Source: SIG701 sp045539595 (GTDB taxonomy: Bacteria > Bacillota > Clostridia > Oscillospirales > CAG-272). Taken from it: DNA of 64,000 nucleotides. A model generated the notes under the pieces. That model saw only the letters and a program-made list of their open reading frames with translations, was not told where the DNA came from and searched no databases. Every line of letters begins with the position of its first letter. The first letter of the stretch is position 1. The stretch is from positions 28,773 to 92,772 of the forward strand of contig JAZQFQ010000016.1 in the NCBI GenBank assembly GCA_045539595.1, read 5' to 3'. Positions 1 through 8,528 of this stretch are shown in pieces. A program made the position numbers and the translations under genes.

Positions 1-201
1 GCCGGCGATAATGTAATCCTCCGGCCGATCATAGCCGCAGATTACATCATCCATATGGCCGTTTTTATCCGCTGTCCAGATATTCAGCAGCGCACCGCCG
101 AATTCCATAATGCGCACGGATGTTTCAGACGCGTTTTTCAATGTGTAGGCATAGACTTCTCTGTTATCCAGATAGCCGAACAGTTCTTTTTGAATACTCA
201 C
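1..201 (-). CDS. galM: Aldose 1-epimerase (galactose mutarotase), N-terminal part
   Basis: This is the first 67 codons of a galactose mutarotase-like protein; the rest lies beyond the left edge of the window. The translation starts MSIQKELFGYLDNREVYAYT and contains the family's early strand pattern (FGGALLNIWTADKNG, then DDVICGYDRPEDY). The enzyme interconverts alpha and beta anomers of galactose or glucose in the cytoplasm. The start is GTG, with GGAG 8 nt upstream, and lies 4 nt after the galE stop, so the two genes are probably co-transcribed as a Leloir pair. The catalytic His and Glu are outside the window. Confidence 0.85.
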   Translation of the reverse strand, partial: MSIQKELFGYLDNREVYAYTLKNASETSVRIMEFGGALLNIWTADKNGHMDDVICGYDRPEDYIIAG

Positions 202-205
202 GCTC

Positions 206-1222
206 TTACTCCTTGTATCCGTTCGGATTCATCTGCTGCCACTTCCATGAGTCGGCGCACATATCGCGGATATCGTTCTCAGCTACCCAGCCCAATTCTT
301 CTTTTGCTTTGTCCGCGCTGGCATAGCATGTGGCGATATCGCCGGGGCGGCGAGGCTGAATGGAGTAAGGCACATGTACGCCCGTGGCCGATTCAAAATT
401 ATGTACGATATCCAGCACACTGTATCCGTTGCCGGTGCCCAGATTATAAATCTTCAATCCAGCTTTTTCTTCAATCTTGATCAGCGCCTTTACGTGACCG
501 ACTGCCAGATCGACTACATGGATATAATCCCGCACACCGGTGCCGTCATGGGTGTCGTAATCGTTGCCGAACACGCCCAGCTCCGGTCGTTTGCCGATCG
601 CTACCTGGGTCACATAGGGCATCAGATTGTTGGGGATTCCGTTGGGATCCTCACCAATCAAACCGCTTTTGTGAGCACCGATGGGGTTGAAGTAGCGCAG
701 AAGCACCACATTCCAGGCAGGATCCGCTTTTTGGATATCGGTGAGAATCTGTTCCAGCATGGATTTGGTCCATCCGTAAGGATTGGTACACTGCCCTTTG
801 GGGCATTCTTCCGTAATCGGCACAAATGCAGGATCACCATAAACAGTTGCAGAGGAAGAAAATATGATATTCTTCACATCGTGCTGGCGCATCACATCAA
901 GTAAAGTCAAGGTACCGGTGATATTATTGTCATAATACTCCCACGGCTTCGTCACGGATTCACCAACTGCCTTCAGTCCGGCGAAGTGGATCACAGAATC
1001 TATGGATTCGTTATCGAAAATTTGATTCATGGCGGCGCGGTCGCGGATATCAGCCAGGTAGAACTTCACCGGTTTTCCTGTGATCATCTGAATCCGCTCC
1101 AGCGACTTTTCACTGGAATTCGACAGATTGTCGCACACGACTACATCATAGCCGCTGTTTTGCAGTTCTACCACCGTGTGCGATCCGATGTAGCCGGTAC
1201 CGCCGGTAACAAGAATAGCCAT
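206..1222 (-). CDS. galE: UDP-glucose 4-epimerase GalE
   Basis: This extended short-chain dehydrogenase interconverts UDP-galactose and UDP-glucose with bound NAD+ in the cytoplasm. The N-terminal Rossmann motif is TGGTGYIGSH. The catalytic Ser lies in FSSSATVYG, the Tyr and Lys in NPYGWTK, and the substrate-domain motif RYFNPIGAH follows. At 338 residues it has the length of the E. coli enzyme. The ATG at 1222 is preferred because GAGG lies 9 nt upstream and the protein then begins directly with MAILVTGG; an in-frame GTG at 1237 would add five residues. galM follows after 4 nt and a sugar nucleotidyltransferase precedes, forming a small sugar-nucleotide operon. Confidence 0.95.
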   Translation of the reverse strand: MAILVTGGTGYIGSHTVVELQNSGYDVVVCDNLSNSSEKSLERIQMITGKPVKFYLADIRDRAAMNQIFDNESIDSVIHFAGLKAVGESVTKPWEYYDNNITGTLTLLDVMRQHDVKNIIFSSSATVYGDPAFVPITEECPKGQCTNPYGWTKSMLEQILTDIQKADPAWNVVLLRYFNPIGAHKSGLIGEDPNGIPNNLMPYVTQVAIGKRPELGVFGNDYDTHDGTGVRDYIHVVDLAVGHVKALIKIEEKAGLKIYNLGTGNGYSVLDIVHNFESATGVHVPYSIQPRRPGDIATCYASADKAKEELGWVAENDIRDMCADSWKWQQMNPNGYKE

Positions 1223-1250
1223 ATTCCCAATCCTCACTTTGCGCTTAAAT

Positions 1251-2156
1251 TTATTTCCAGAGACCGTCCGGATATTCGTTTTTCTCCACCATGGAGCGAA
1301 TCTGGGCGATTACATTTGCTTTGTCATCCTGATAGGTAACGCCATACCACTGTGCGCTGGTTTCCAGTACAGTCACTTCGCATTTCTTATCGTTGACCAA
1401 CTGTCCCACCACATTAGGCAGATAGCACTCCGATTTCAGCGGTTCACGATCGGGATCCGAAAGGAATTCCGTAAAATACACGTCTGCATCGCGGAAAATT
1501 TCCGGCGTGAATCCCCAGAAGTTCATAGAAACCGGGGAGTTGTTCGGCAGAATAACGGTTTCTCCGTTTTCATCTTCAAAACGAGCACCATTCGGATCCT
1601 TGAATATCTTGGTACGCTCAACAATGGACTGAAGCTTGCCATTTTCGGTAATGCATACGCCGCGCGCCACACTTCCGGCGTCAGTCAAGGTTTTGCCGAT
1701 CTGATAGCCAACCATGGCATAAGAAGTATTGCCCGGCTTGTTCTCCACGCCGCGCAGGAACTCAGCCACCTTCGCATATGCGTCCGCACCGTAGAAATCG
1801 TCCGCGTTGATAACGGCGAAAGGATCATTCAACAGATCCTTGGCACACATGATGGCATGGTAGGTGCCCCAGGGCTTGGTGCGCTCCGGCGGGATCTTGT
1901 CAGCGGGAACCAATTTATCCAGCGCCTGGAATGCATATTCCACCCGGATTTTACCGGCAATGCGATCACCAATGGTTTCGCGGAACACATCATAATTCTC
2001 TTCTTTAATGATGAACACAACACGGTCAAAACCGGCACGGATTGCATCATAAATGGAAAAGTCAATAATAAATTCACCGTGGGGTGTCATAGGATCGATC
2101 TGCTTCAGACCACCATAACGGGATCCCATACCGGCAGCAAGAACAACCAACGTCAT
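1251..2156 (-). CDS. Sugar-phosphate nucleotidyltransferase family protein
   Basis: This is an NTP-transferase fold protein of about 301 residues. The nucleotide-binding signature LAAGMGSRYGGLKQ lies at the N-terminus, and a metal/nucleotide-binding NADDFYG near residue 120. It resembles GalU- and MobA-like enzymes that transfer a nucleotide to a sugar phosphate. Its place just before galE and galM suggests that it supplies or consumes a UDP- or dTDP-sugar, but the true substrate cannot be read from sequence. The start at 2156 is chosen because the family begins a few residues before LAAGMG and because the upstream ATG at 2225 lies inside the predicted promoter. The Shine-Dalgarno signal AAAGGGG is unusually far from it, with a small GC hairpin between. 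Confidence 0.75.
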   Translation of the reverse strand: MTLVVLAAGMGSRYGGLKQIDPMTPHGEFIIDFSIYDAIRAGFDRVVFIIKEENYDVFRETIGDRIAGKIRVEYAFQALDKLVPADKIPPERTKPWGTYHAIMCAKDLLNDPFAVINADDFYGADAYAKVAEFLRGVENKPGNTSYAMVGYQIGKTLTDAGSVARGVCITENGKLQSIVERTKIFKDPNGARFEDENGETVILPNNSPVSMNFWGFTPEIFRDADVYFTEFLSDPDREPLKSECYLPNVVGQLVNDKKCEVTVLETSAQWYGVTYQDDKANVIAQIRSMVEKNEYPDGLWK

Positions 2157-2216
2157 AGCAATAATTCGCGCAATAGCGCGGCCCCTTTCTTCGAAAAGCC
2201 GAATTTTATCGCTTAC

Positions 2217-2245
2217 ATTGTACATGATTCAATATATGATTGCAA
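2217..2245 (-). promoter_or_regulatory. Promoter for the nucleotidyltransferase-galE-galM operon
   Basis: On the minus strand the -35 TTGCAA (2240-2245) is separated by exactly 17 bp from the -10 TACAAT (2217-2222). Transcription would start near 2210, giving a leader of about 55 nt before the ATG at 2156. Confidence 0.7.
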
Positions 2246-2288
2246 GCGAAAAACGAAATTTCCAAAAAAATTTTTTCAGCCATTGTCC

Positions 2289-2317
2289 TTGACAAGAACC
2301 GCGATATGATGTATACT
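2289..2317 (+). promoter_or_regulatory. Promoter for the Crp/Fnr regulator gene
   Basis: A perfect -35 TTGACA (2289-2294), a 17-bp spacer and a -10 TATACT (2312-2317) lie 36 bp before the start codon of the regulator gene. This is a strong vegetative sigma-factor promoter. Confidence 0.85.
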
Positions 2318-2322
2318 AAAAC

Positions 2323-2338
2323 TGTCTCATATGATACA
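2323..2338. promoter_or_regulatory. 16-bp dyad, possible Crp/Fnr operator
   Basis: The sequence TGTCTCATATGATACA is an imperfect inverted repeat (TGT-n-TCATATGA-n-ACA) lying at the expected transcription start of the Crp/Fnr-family gene. The position would suit autorepression. Binding by this particular regulator is an inference. Confidence 0.4.
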
Positions 2339-2352
2339 ATTTGGAGGTTCGT

Positions 2353-3036
2353 TTGCGTAAAGCTGCGTGTAATATACAGGATATATTGTCCGAAATGTTT
2401 CTCTTTGGCGGCATCGATGTTTCTGCGTTGGAAAAGGAATTTTGCTTCCTCCCTTGCTGTGAGGTAAAGGAATATGCTTCCGGTGAAGTGATACAAAGTG
2501 CTGCCACTCCTCTGGATGGACTGGCCTATCTGCATAGCGGTACAGCGTCCGTTCTGTCCGATACCTCGGATAAAAGCGTGCTGCTGCGAAATCTCACATC
2601 CGGCGAGGTGTTTGGTGCTTCTACGTTATACAGTGAAGTGCGCGGATACAATACTGTTATCACTGCCGATACCATGTGCACCGTGGTGATTATCCCTGCC
2701 GAACAGGTGAAACGAATCATTTCGGCGAATCCTGTTGTTGCTGAAAACTATATTCGTTTTCTAACGGAGCGGATCTGTTTTTTAAACCGCAAAATATCCG
2801 CATTTACAGCGGGCTCGGCGGAAGCCAAACTGGCGGTCTATCTTCTCGGCCTGCCGCAAAACACAGACGGTACAGTGACTTTGCGTACCAGTATGTCTGA
2901 TCTCGCCGATATGTTACATATGGGACGCGCCTCACTATATCGTGCATTCGATGCTTTGACAATGAATGGGATTCTATCGCGGGAAGGAAAGAAAATCACC
3001 CTTCTCGATCGGAATGCCCTTCGCAATATATTTTAA
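2353..3036 (+). CDS. Crp/Fnr family transcriptional regulator
   Basis: This 227-residue protein has an N-terminal cyclic-nucleotide-binding-like jelly roll (about residues 10-120, with SGEVFGASTLYSEV in the position of the Crp phosphate-binding loop). A dimerisation helix and a C-terminal winged helix-turn-helix follow (TSMSDLADMLHMGRASLYRA as the recognition unit). No N-terminal four-cysteine Fnr iron-sulfur motif is visible, although several cysteines (residues about 29-36 and 111) exist. The start is TTG at 2353, with GGAGG 5 nt upstream. It immediately precedes a three-gene ABC importer transcribed in the same direction and probably controls it. The effector is unknown. Confidence 0.85.
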   Translation: MRKAACNIQDILSEMFLFGGIDVSALEKEFCFLPCCEVKEYASGEVIQSAATPLDGLAYLHSGTASVLSDTSDKSVLLRNLTSGEVFGASTLYSEVRGYNTVITADTMCTVVIIPAEQVKRIISANPVVAENYIRFLTERICFLNRKISAFTAGSAEAKLAVYLLGLPQNTDGTVTLRTSMSDLADMLHMGRASLYRAFDALTMNGILSREGKKITLLDRNALRNIF

Positions 3037-3063
3037 ATGTAAAATCTGGAAAGGAATTCCCTC

Positions 3064-4035
3064 ATGAAAAAGTTCATTTGTCTCGTTCTTGCCTCCATTC
3101 TGTCTCTGTCCGTTCTGGTGTCTTGCGCACAGGAGCCTTCACCGGATACCGTGCGTGTATTTACACTGAAGGGCCCCACCGGTATCGGCATGGCTAAAAT
3201 GATTTCAGACGCGAAAAACAGCGAGGATCCGCTGTATGATTTCACCATTGCATCGGCACCGGATGTCATTCAGGCAGAAATTATTAAGGGTGAGTACGAA
3301 ATTGCGGCCCTTCCCACCAATCTGGCCGCCGCTCTGTACAACAAGACAGAAGGCGCTCTTATGGTTGCCGCAGTCAACACCCTTGGTGTTCTGTATGTAT
3401 TGGAAAACGGAAACACCATTCAGTCTATCCAGGATCTGAACGGCAAACAGATCTATGCCACCGGCCAGGGATCCACTCCGGAATATATCCTGAACTATAT
3501 TCTGGAAACCAACGGCATCGATTGTGAAGTCATCTATCTGACCGAGCACGCAGAACTGGCGACGCAGATGGCCGCAGGAAGCATTACGCTGGGTATGCTT
3601 CCCGTACCCAATTCCACCACGGTTCTCACCAAGAACGCAGATGTACGCGTGGCTCTGAATCTGACCGATGAATGGGAAAAAGCCGCCGCCAAGAATGGCG
3701 ATGACGGTGCTCTCTATCAGGGCTGCCTGGTTATCCGCCGTGATTTTGCAGAGCAGTATCCCGAGACGGTCAAGAAATTCCTTGAGGAATATAAGGCATC
3801 CGTTGCGTTTGTTCACGAGGATCTGGATCTGGCGGCGGAAACCGTTGCCGCTTGCGAGATCATTCCCGCTGCGGCTATTGCCAAAAAGGCCATCCCGGAT
3901 GCGAACATCGTTTGCATTACCGGTGATGAAATGATCAAGGGACTCACCGGATTTTACAAGGTGCTGTTTGACAGCAATCCCAAGTCGGTAGGCGGTAAGT
4001 TGCCGGATGAAAAGATTTTCTACGCAGAAAACTAA
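3064..4035 (+). CDS. ABC transporter substrate-binding lipoprotein
   Basis: This 323-residue lipoprotein has a signal peptide ending in the lipobox LVSC, with the lipidated Cys at residue 21. The mature part is a type-2 periplasmic-binding fold of the NMT1/SsuA/TauA kind: two alpha/beta lobes with VFTLKGPTGIGMAKMISDA early, then GEYEIAALPTNLAAALYNK and DLNGKQIYATGQGSTPEYI. Relatives bind nitrate, sulfonates, taurine or thiamine precursors, and the ligand here cannot be assigned. It is followed, with a 29-nt overlap, by the permease and then the ATPase, completing an importer. AAAGGAATT precedes the ATG. Confidence 0.85.
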   Translation: MKKFICLVLASILSLSVLVSCAQEPSPDTVRVFTLKGPTGIGMAKMISDAKNSEDPLYDFTIASAPDVIQAEIIKGEYEIAALPTNLAAALYNKTEGALMVAAVNTLGVLYVLENGNTIQSIQDLNGKQIYATGQGSTPEYILNYILETNGIDCEVIYLTEHAELATQMAAGSITLGMLPVPNSTTVLTKNADVRVALNLTDEWEKAAAKNGDDGALYQGCLVIRRDFAEQYPETVKKFLEEYKASVAFVHEDLDLAAETVAACEIIPAAAIAKKAIPDANIVCITGDEMIKGLTGFYKVLFDSNPKSVGGKLPDEKIFYAEN

Positions 4036-4798
4036 ATCACGGAAGATTCTTGAAAAGATCGGCGTGGCGGCGTTCTGGCTGGCTGTATGGTTCATCGCCG
4101 CGCGGATCGTGCATCTGGAAATACTTCTGCCGTCGCCAGTTGCAACCGGCGCAAAGTGGATTTCTTTGATGAGAACGGCATCCTATTGGACATCCATCGG
4201 AGCTTCCCTTTTGCATATATTGTGCGGATATCTGGCCGGGTGTCTCTCGGGCATACTGCTGGGCTTTCTCATGTATCGTTTCTCCGTGATCAATGCCCTG
4301 TTTACACCGGTTTTGAGCATGATACGCTCCGTGCCTGTAGCATCATTTATTATTCTGGCGCTGGTGTGGATCGGAAGACAACAAATCCCCCCCTTCATTG
4401 CCTTTCTCATGGTATTTCCCGTAGTATCCGCCAGTGTAAAAACCGGCTTGAACTCCGTAAATCACGAGTTATTCGAGGTAGCACATGTTTACCATTTCAC
4501 ACGGCTGCAAACCATTCGGCTTCTGTATCAGCCGGCAGTGCTTCCGCATCTGATTACATCGGCGCGGGTTACTCTTGGATTGGCCTGGAAGGCCAGCGTT
4601 GCCGCAGAGATTCTCTGCTCCCTTTCCCACTCCATTGGAGGAAACATTTATACATCCAAATTAGTGCTGGAAACCGATACACTGTTTGCATGGACGATCA
4701 CGGTTATTCTGATCAGCATCCTGTTTGAGTATCTGCTTTCACGTGCGTTGGATGCACTGCATCCCACAGCAAGGAGGAACGTGTCCAATGTGCGTTAA
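4007..4798 (+). CDS. ABC transporter permease (SsuC/TauC type)
   Basis: This 263-residue inner-membrane permease has about six hydrophobic segments and the binding-protein-dependent transport fold. The EAA-like coupling loop reads ELFEVAHVYHFTRLQTIRLL and contacts the ATPase, and SARVTLGLAWKASVAAEIL follows. It starts 29 nt before the stop of the binding-protein gene in another frame, a longer overlap than usual that suggests translational coupling. No good Shine-Dalgarno sequence precedes the ATG. It belongs with the binding protein and ATPase as one importer of unknown substrate. Confidence 0.85.
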   Translation: MKRFSTQKTKSRKILEKIGVAAFWLAVWFIAARIVHLEILLPSPVATGAKWISLMRTASYWTSIGASLLHILCGYLAGCLSGILLGFLMYRFSVINALFTPVLSMIRSVPVASFIILALVWIGRQQIPPFIAFLMVFPVVSASVKTGLNSVNHELFEVAHVYHFTRLQTIRLLYQPAVLPHLITSARVTLGLAWKASVAAEILCSLSHSIGGNIYTSKLVLETDTLFAWTITVILISILFEYLLSRALDALHPTARRNVSNVR

Positions 4799-5420
4799 AC
4801 TGATCGATGTAACAAAGTGTTTTGGGGAAAAAGTTGTTCTCTCCTCGTTGAATCAGGAATTCCTGGCTGGAAAATGCTACGCTATTGCCGGAGCGTCGGG
4901 GATTGGAAAAACCACTCTTTTGCGCATCATCAGCGGGCTGGAAACACAGGACAGCGGATCGGTGATCCTGCCCGAGGATGCGGTGATATCCTATGCTTTT
5001 CAGGAACCTCGCTTGTTTGATGAGCTGACAGTTGCAGAGAATATTTCCGTCGTCCATCCCGAGCGGGACGGTTTGCAAATTCTGCGGGAGCTGGATCTTT
5101 CCAATGATGCGGACAAATATCCCGATGAATTATCGGGCGGTATGAAAAAACGTGTCGGTCTGGCCCGTGCCTTAGCCAAGAAAGCGCATATTTATCTGAT
5201 TGATGAGCCAACCGGCGGACAGGATGCCCAACGGTGCCATACCATAGCCGAAACGATTTCCCGCTATACACAAGGCAGCTTGTGCCTTGTGTCCACACAC
5301 GACGCTGCACTGATTGGCGCGATTGCCGATCATCTGATCGTATTCACAGAAAGTTCCGTCCAAGTATATGATCATATAAAAGATCGCCCGCTTGATGAAA
5401 TCCAAACGCTTATGCGTTAA
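4788..5420 (+). CDS. ABC transporter ATP-binding protein (SsuB/TauB type)
   Basis: This 210-residue nucleotide-binding subunit energises the importer. Walker A is GASGIGKTTLL, the Q-loop lies in SYAFQEPRLFDELT, the signature is LSGGMKKRVGLARAL, Walker B is IYLIDEPTGGQD and the H-loop is VSTHD. It is shorter than most SsuB proteins, lacking a C-terminal extension. The ATG at 4788 is chosen because AAGGAGG lies 10 nt upstream. It overlaps the permease stop by 11 nt. Confidence 0.9.
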   Translation: MCVKLIDVTKCFGEKVVLSSLNQEFLAGKCYAIAGASGIGKTTLLRIISGLETQDSGSVILPEDAVISYAFQEPRLFDELTVAENISVVHPERDGLQILRELDLSNDADKYPDELSGGMKKRVGLARALAKKAHIYLIDEPTGGQDAQRCHTIAETISRYTQGSLCLVSTHDAALIGAIADHLIVFTESSVQVYDHIKDRPLDEIQTLMR

Positions 5421-5424
5421 GTCA

Positions 5425-5462
5425 CAAAAAAGACGACTGCCGGCTGGCAGTCGTGTTTTTCA
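5425..5462. terminator. Bidirectional rho-independent terminator
   Basis: A 9-bp perfect stem (5433-5441 with 5446-5454, loop GGCT) is flanked by an A-run on the left and a T-run on the right. It can end both the importer operon and the convergent dipeptidase gene. Confidence 0.9.
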
Positions 5463-6887
5463 TCAGTGAATTCGCTTCAGCATATCCAGCACAAGGGCGC
5501 ATACGCGCTCACCGGAGGACAGAGACATTTTTTCCTTCGGGGTATGGATATCATACATATTGGGACCTATGGAAATCATGTCCATCTCCGGAATCTTCTG
5601 GCTGAGCAGACCGCATTCGAGTCCGGCATGGATGCCGATGATCTTCCCTTCCTCGCCAAAACAAGCACGGCTGGATTCCTTGTAAACCGATTGAATTTTA
5701 GAATTCGATCGGAAATTCCATCCGGGATAGCGGCTTCTGTGACTGATATTGAATCCGCACACAGCAGCACATGATTCCAATACACCGCAAATGTCATCCA
5801 ATCGGCTTTCCACGGAGGAGCGTGATGATGCTGTTACAGATGCTTTTCCCGAATCCACATGGACGACAGCAGGATTGGAGGATGTCTCCACAAGCCCCGG
5901 CAAATTCGCACTCATGGTGACGGGACCGAACGGCAGAATGCGAATCAAACGGATCAAGCGCAAACTATCCTCCCGCGTCATTGCGCAGCCATCATAATTC
6001 TCAATCGTAATGTCTACGCGGAAATCCCCGTCATCAGCACACAGCTCAGCACGGATAGTTTCCGACAAATTCCGTATGGTTTTAATAACCGCATCCGGTG
6101 CGTCGGCGGCAATCCGCATCTCACACTCACGGGGGATGGCGTTGTCCTTATTACCGCCATCCATGGAGATCAGGCGTGTGCCCGGGTGAGCAAGAGCGGC
6201 TTCGCCCAGCCGCGCGGCAATTTTCAGTGCGTTGGCGCGGCATCGATCGATATCCTCGCCGGAATGGCCGCCGCACAGACCGGTAACGAATATGCGGATC
6301 GCTTTTCCTGTATAGGAAGCGTACCGGCACTCGCTGATAAAATCGGTACGAACGCCGCCGGCACAAGCAGCTGTGGCACTTTTCTCATCACAAGAATCCA
6401 AATTGATCATCATGCGAGCCTTCAGCCACGCAGGATCCACCGCACGCATGCCATCCAGCCCCACCTCCTCAGCGGATGTAAAGAGACATTCCAGCGCAGG
6501 GTGTTCCGCAGACGTGTCTTCCAGGATAGCCAACATGGTGGCTACTGCAAAACCGTTGTCTGCACCGAGCGTTGTTCCGTTGGCATAAATGTAGTCACCC
6601 TTACGCAATATCTCAATGCCATCTACGGCAAAATCGTGGCTGCAATCTGCATTTTTCTCGCAAACCATATCCGTGTGACCCTGCAGTGCCACTGCGGGTG
6701 CGTCCTCGTAGTTGGCAGATGATTTCTTGCGGATCAGCACATTGTGACTGCTGTCACGCATGGCTTCCAGCCCATGCTCTTTTGCAAATTGCATCAGATA
6801 ATCAGCAATTTTATCTTCATGATAGGATGCACGCGGGATAGCGCTGATTTTATAAAAATATTGCAGTACTCGATTGAAGAATTCCAT
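5463..6887 (-). CDS. pepD: Aminoacyl-histidine dipeptidase (M20 family, PepD)
   Basis: This 474-residue cytoplasmic metallopeptidase cleaves Xaa-His and related dipeptides. The zinc-binding pattern of the M20 fold is visible: LQGHTDMVC (His-x-Asp), the catalytic and bridging pair in FTSAEEVGLDG, NLDSCDE, and a late EC-G-His context (GIHAGLECGLLSQK). The lid domain sits between residues about 190 and 370. The length agrees with the PepD branch (480-490). It stands alone, with its own promoter and a shared downstream terminator. The start at 6887 has GAGGTG just upstream. Confidence 0.92.
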   Translation of the reverse strand: MEFFNRVLQYFYKISAIPRASYHEDKIADYLMQFAKEHGLEAMRDSSHNVLIRKKSSANYEDAPAVALQGHTDMVCEKNADCSHDFAVDGIEILRKGDYIYANGTTLGADNGFAVATMLAILEDTSAEHPALECLFTSAEEVGLDGMRAVDPAWLKARMMINLDSCDEKSATAACAGGVRTDFISECRYASYTGKAIRIFVTGLCGGHSGEDIDRCRANALKIAARLGEAALAHPGTRLISMDGGNKDNAIPRECEMRIAADAPDAVIKTIRNLSETIRAELCADDGDFRVDITIENYDGCAMTREDSLRLIRLIRILPFGPVTMSANLPGLVETSSNPAVVHVDSGKASVTASSRSSVESRLDDICGVLESCAAVCGFNISHRSRYPGWNFRSNSKIQSVYKESSRACFGEEGKIIGIHAGLECGLLSQKIPEMDMISIGPNMYDIHTPKEKMSLSSGERVCALVLDMLKRIH

Positions 6888-6914
6888 AATTCACCTCACA
6901 GTAGTTCTTGTATT

Positions 6915-6943
6915 ATCATATCACGAAACGAGGGATTTAGCAA
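6915..6943 (-). promoter_or_regulatory. Promoter for pepD
   Basis: On the minus strand the -35 TTGCTA (6938-6943), a 17-bp spacer and a -10 TATGAT (6915-6920) lie just before the dipeptidase start. Confidence 0.6.
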
Positions 6944-6990
6944 GTACAGCTCCGGATTTACAGAAAATAAATAAAATATATAGGAAACGG

Positions 6991-7019
6991 TTTTCTTTTC
7001 CGTGAAAATGTGCTATAAT
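6991..7019 (+). promoter_or_regulatory. Promoter for ispD-ispF
   Basis: An extended -10 TGCTATAAT (TATAAT at 7014-7019) has a weak -35 TTTTCT 17 bp upstream. It lies about 50 bp before the ispD start. Confidence 0.65.
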
Positions 7020-7067
7020 ACATGGAGTGTGTGATAATTCCGAAAGAAAGCAGGATTTTCTACCGTT

Positions 7068-7835
7068 ATGAATGCTGTGATCCAAAAAATATCCGATGTT
7101 CTTCGCGCATTTTCCCCGGCGGAAAATCGACGGCATTTTACTTCCGCTGTTATCCTTGCCGCAGGAAGCGGGGAGCGCTTCGGACAAAAATACGGCCCGA
7201 AGCAGTTCTGCCCCATTTGCTCCGTGCCTGTTCTGGTGCATACGCTGCGTGCTTTTGAGGCCAGCGACTATATTCAGGAAATACTGATCGTTACCCGCGA
7301 AGCGGATATTCTTCGCTGTCAGGAATACGTGGATACCTATGGGCTGAAAAAAGTAACGAAAATCCTCCCGGGCGGTGCCGATCGGCAGGCATCTGCCAAA
7401 TGCGGTTTTGATGCCGTATCCGAAAAAGCCGAGTTTGTAGCCCTCCACGATGGTGCCCGATGTCTGATTACTGCAGAAATCATTGATGCCACCATACGCA
7501 GCGCCTATGAGCATGGTGCCGCAGTGGCCGCAGAGCGATCGCGGGATACTGTGAAGATTGCCGCAGACAACGGCTATATCAAGGAATCTCCCGATCGGAA
7601 CACCGTTTGGCTGGCTAAGACACCGCAGGTGTTTATGGCGGATATGTACCGCGCAGCCATCTATTCCGCTATCAAAGATCAGGTGACTGCCACGGACGAC
7701 AGTATGCTGGTGGAGCGCCTGGGATTCAAAGTGAAAATGGTGGAGTGTGGCAACGAAAATTTGAAATTGACCACCCCCAATGATGTGCGTATCGCAGAGG
7801 CCATTCTGCGGGCAAGACAGGAGGAGCAAGCATGA
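7068..7835 (+). CDS. ispD: 2-C-methyl-D-erythritol 4-phosphate cytidylyltransferase
   Basis: This enzyme makes CDP-methylerythritol from MEP and CTP in the non-mevalonate isoprenoid pathway. The CTP-binding signature is VILAAGSGERFGQKYGPKQF. The family's GGADRQASAKCGFDAV, LHDGARCLI and the late TTPNDVRIAEAIL are all present. At 255 residues it carries about 20 extra N-terminal residues before the Rossmann-like core. The stop overlaps the ispF start by four bases (ATGA), so the two are translationally coupled, as is common for these neighbouring pathway steps. Confidence 0.95.
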   Translation: MNAVIQKISDVLRAFSPAENRRHFTSAVILAAGSGERFGQKYGPKQFCPICSVPVLVHTLRAFEASDYIQEILIVTREADILRCQEYVDTYGLKKVTKILPGGADRQASAKCGFDAVSEKAEFVALHDGARCLITAEIIDATIRSAYEHGAAVAAERSRDTVKIAADNGYIKESPDRNTVWLAKTPQVFMADMYRAAIYSAIKDQVTATDDSMLVERLGFKVKMVECGNENLKLTTPNDVRIAEAILRARQEEQA

Positions 7836-8335
7836 GAATAGGCCATGGATACGACGCCCACCGTTTTGGGGACAAGCGACCGTTTGTAATCGGCGGCGTG
7901 CAAATACCCTATGAGCGCGGAATCGATGCTCATTCCGACGGCGATACCCTGCTGCACGCGGTAATCGATGCCCTGTTCGGTGCGGCGGGAATGCCCGACA
8001 TCGGCGCCCATTATCCGGATACATCCGCCGCGTTTGACAATGTGGATAGTATGTATTTACTCAAAGATGCCGTAAATGAAGTTTCCGGTGCCGGATTTGC
8101 GTTGGAGTATCTTGACTGTACCATTATTGCCCAAGCGCCGAAAATGGCGCAGTGGCTGCCGCAAATGCGTCAGAACATAGCCGCCGCCTGCTTCGTGGAT
8201 GTTTCCCGCGTCAACGTAAAAGCAACCACCGAGGAACGCATGGGTTTCACCGGCGAGAAGTTGGGACTTGCAGCCCATGCCGTTTGCTTGCTTCGCGAAG
8301 AATGCCCCGGTTTCCCGGAGCATTCCCATCTATAA
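7832..8335 (+). CDS. ispF: 2-C-methyl-D-erythritol 2,4-cyclodiphosphate synthase
   Basis: This small homotrimeric zinc enzyme cyclises CDP-ME 2-phosphate in the MEP isoprenoid pathway. The signature GHGYDAHRF gives the zinc ligands Asp and His. SDGDTLLHAVIDALFGAAG gives the third ligand and active-site loop, and ATTEERMGFTGE is the C-terminal family motif. It is 167 residues long, slightly more than the usual 155-160. It overlaps ispD by four bases with AGGAGG upstream. No clear terminator follows before the rpe promoter. Confidence 0.95.
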   Translation: MRIGHGYDAHRFGDKRPFVIGGVQIPYERGIDAHSDGDTLLHAVIDALFGAAGMPDIGAHYPDTSAAFDNVDSMYLLKDAVNEVSGAGFALEYLDCTIIAQAPKMAQWLPQMRQNIAAACFVDVSRVNVKATTEERMGFTGEKLGLAAHAVCLLREECPGFPEHSHL

Positions 8336-8472
8336 AAATCGGCGAAGGCGGCGATCATCTCTCACTTCCTGCATTTTTTTCTCCGGCACCGCCCGTCAGC
8401 CTCTTGTTTTCGCAAGGGCTTTCTTCCCCCTATACAGGATATGGGGGATTCATGTTATTTGCTACGATGCGA

Positions 8473-8501
8473 TTGAACTCCATACAATCGCTGTATATAA
8501 T
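8473..8501 (+). promoter_or_regulatory. Promoter for rpe
   Basis: The -35 TTGAAC (8473-8478), a 17-bp spacer and a consensus -10 TATAAT (8496-8501) lie 27 bp before the rpe start. Confidence 0.75.
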
Positions 8502-8528
8502 TTAAACACAATATCAGGAGATGTATTT

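Noticed and set aside
8415..8450. Hairpin CCCCCTATA...TATGGGGG between ispF and rpe, considered as terminator or small RNA
   Set aside because: The stem has a bulge and no T-run follows. The sequence lacks the conserved core of SRP RNA and no other RNA family is recognised.
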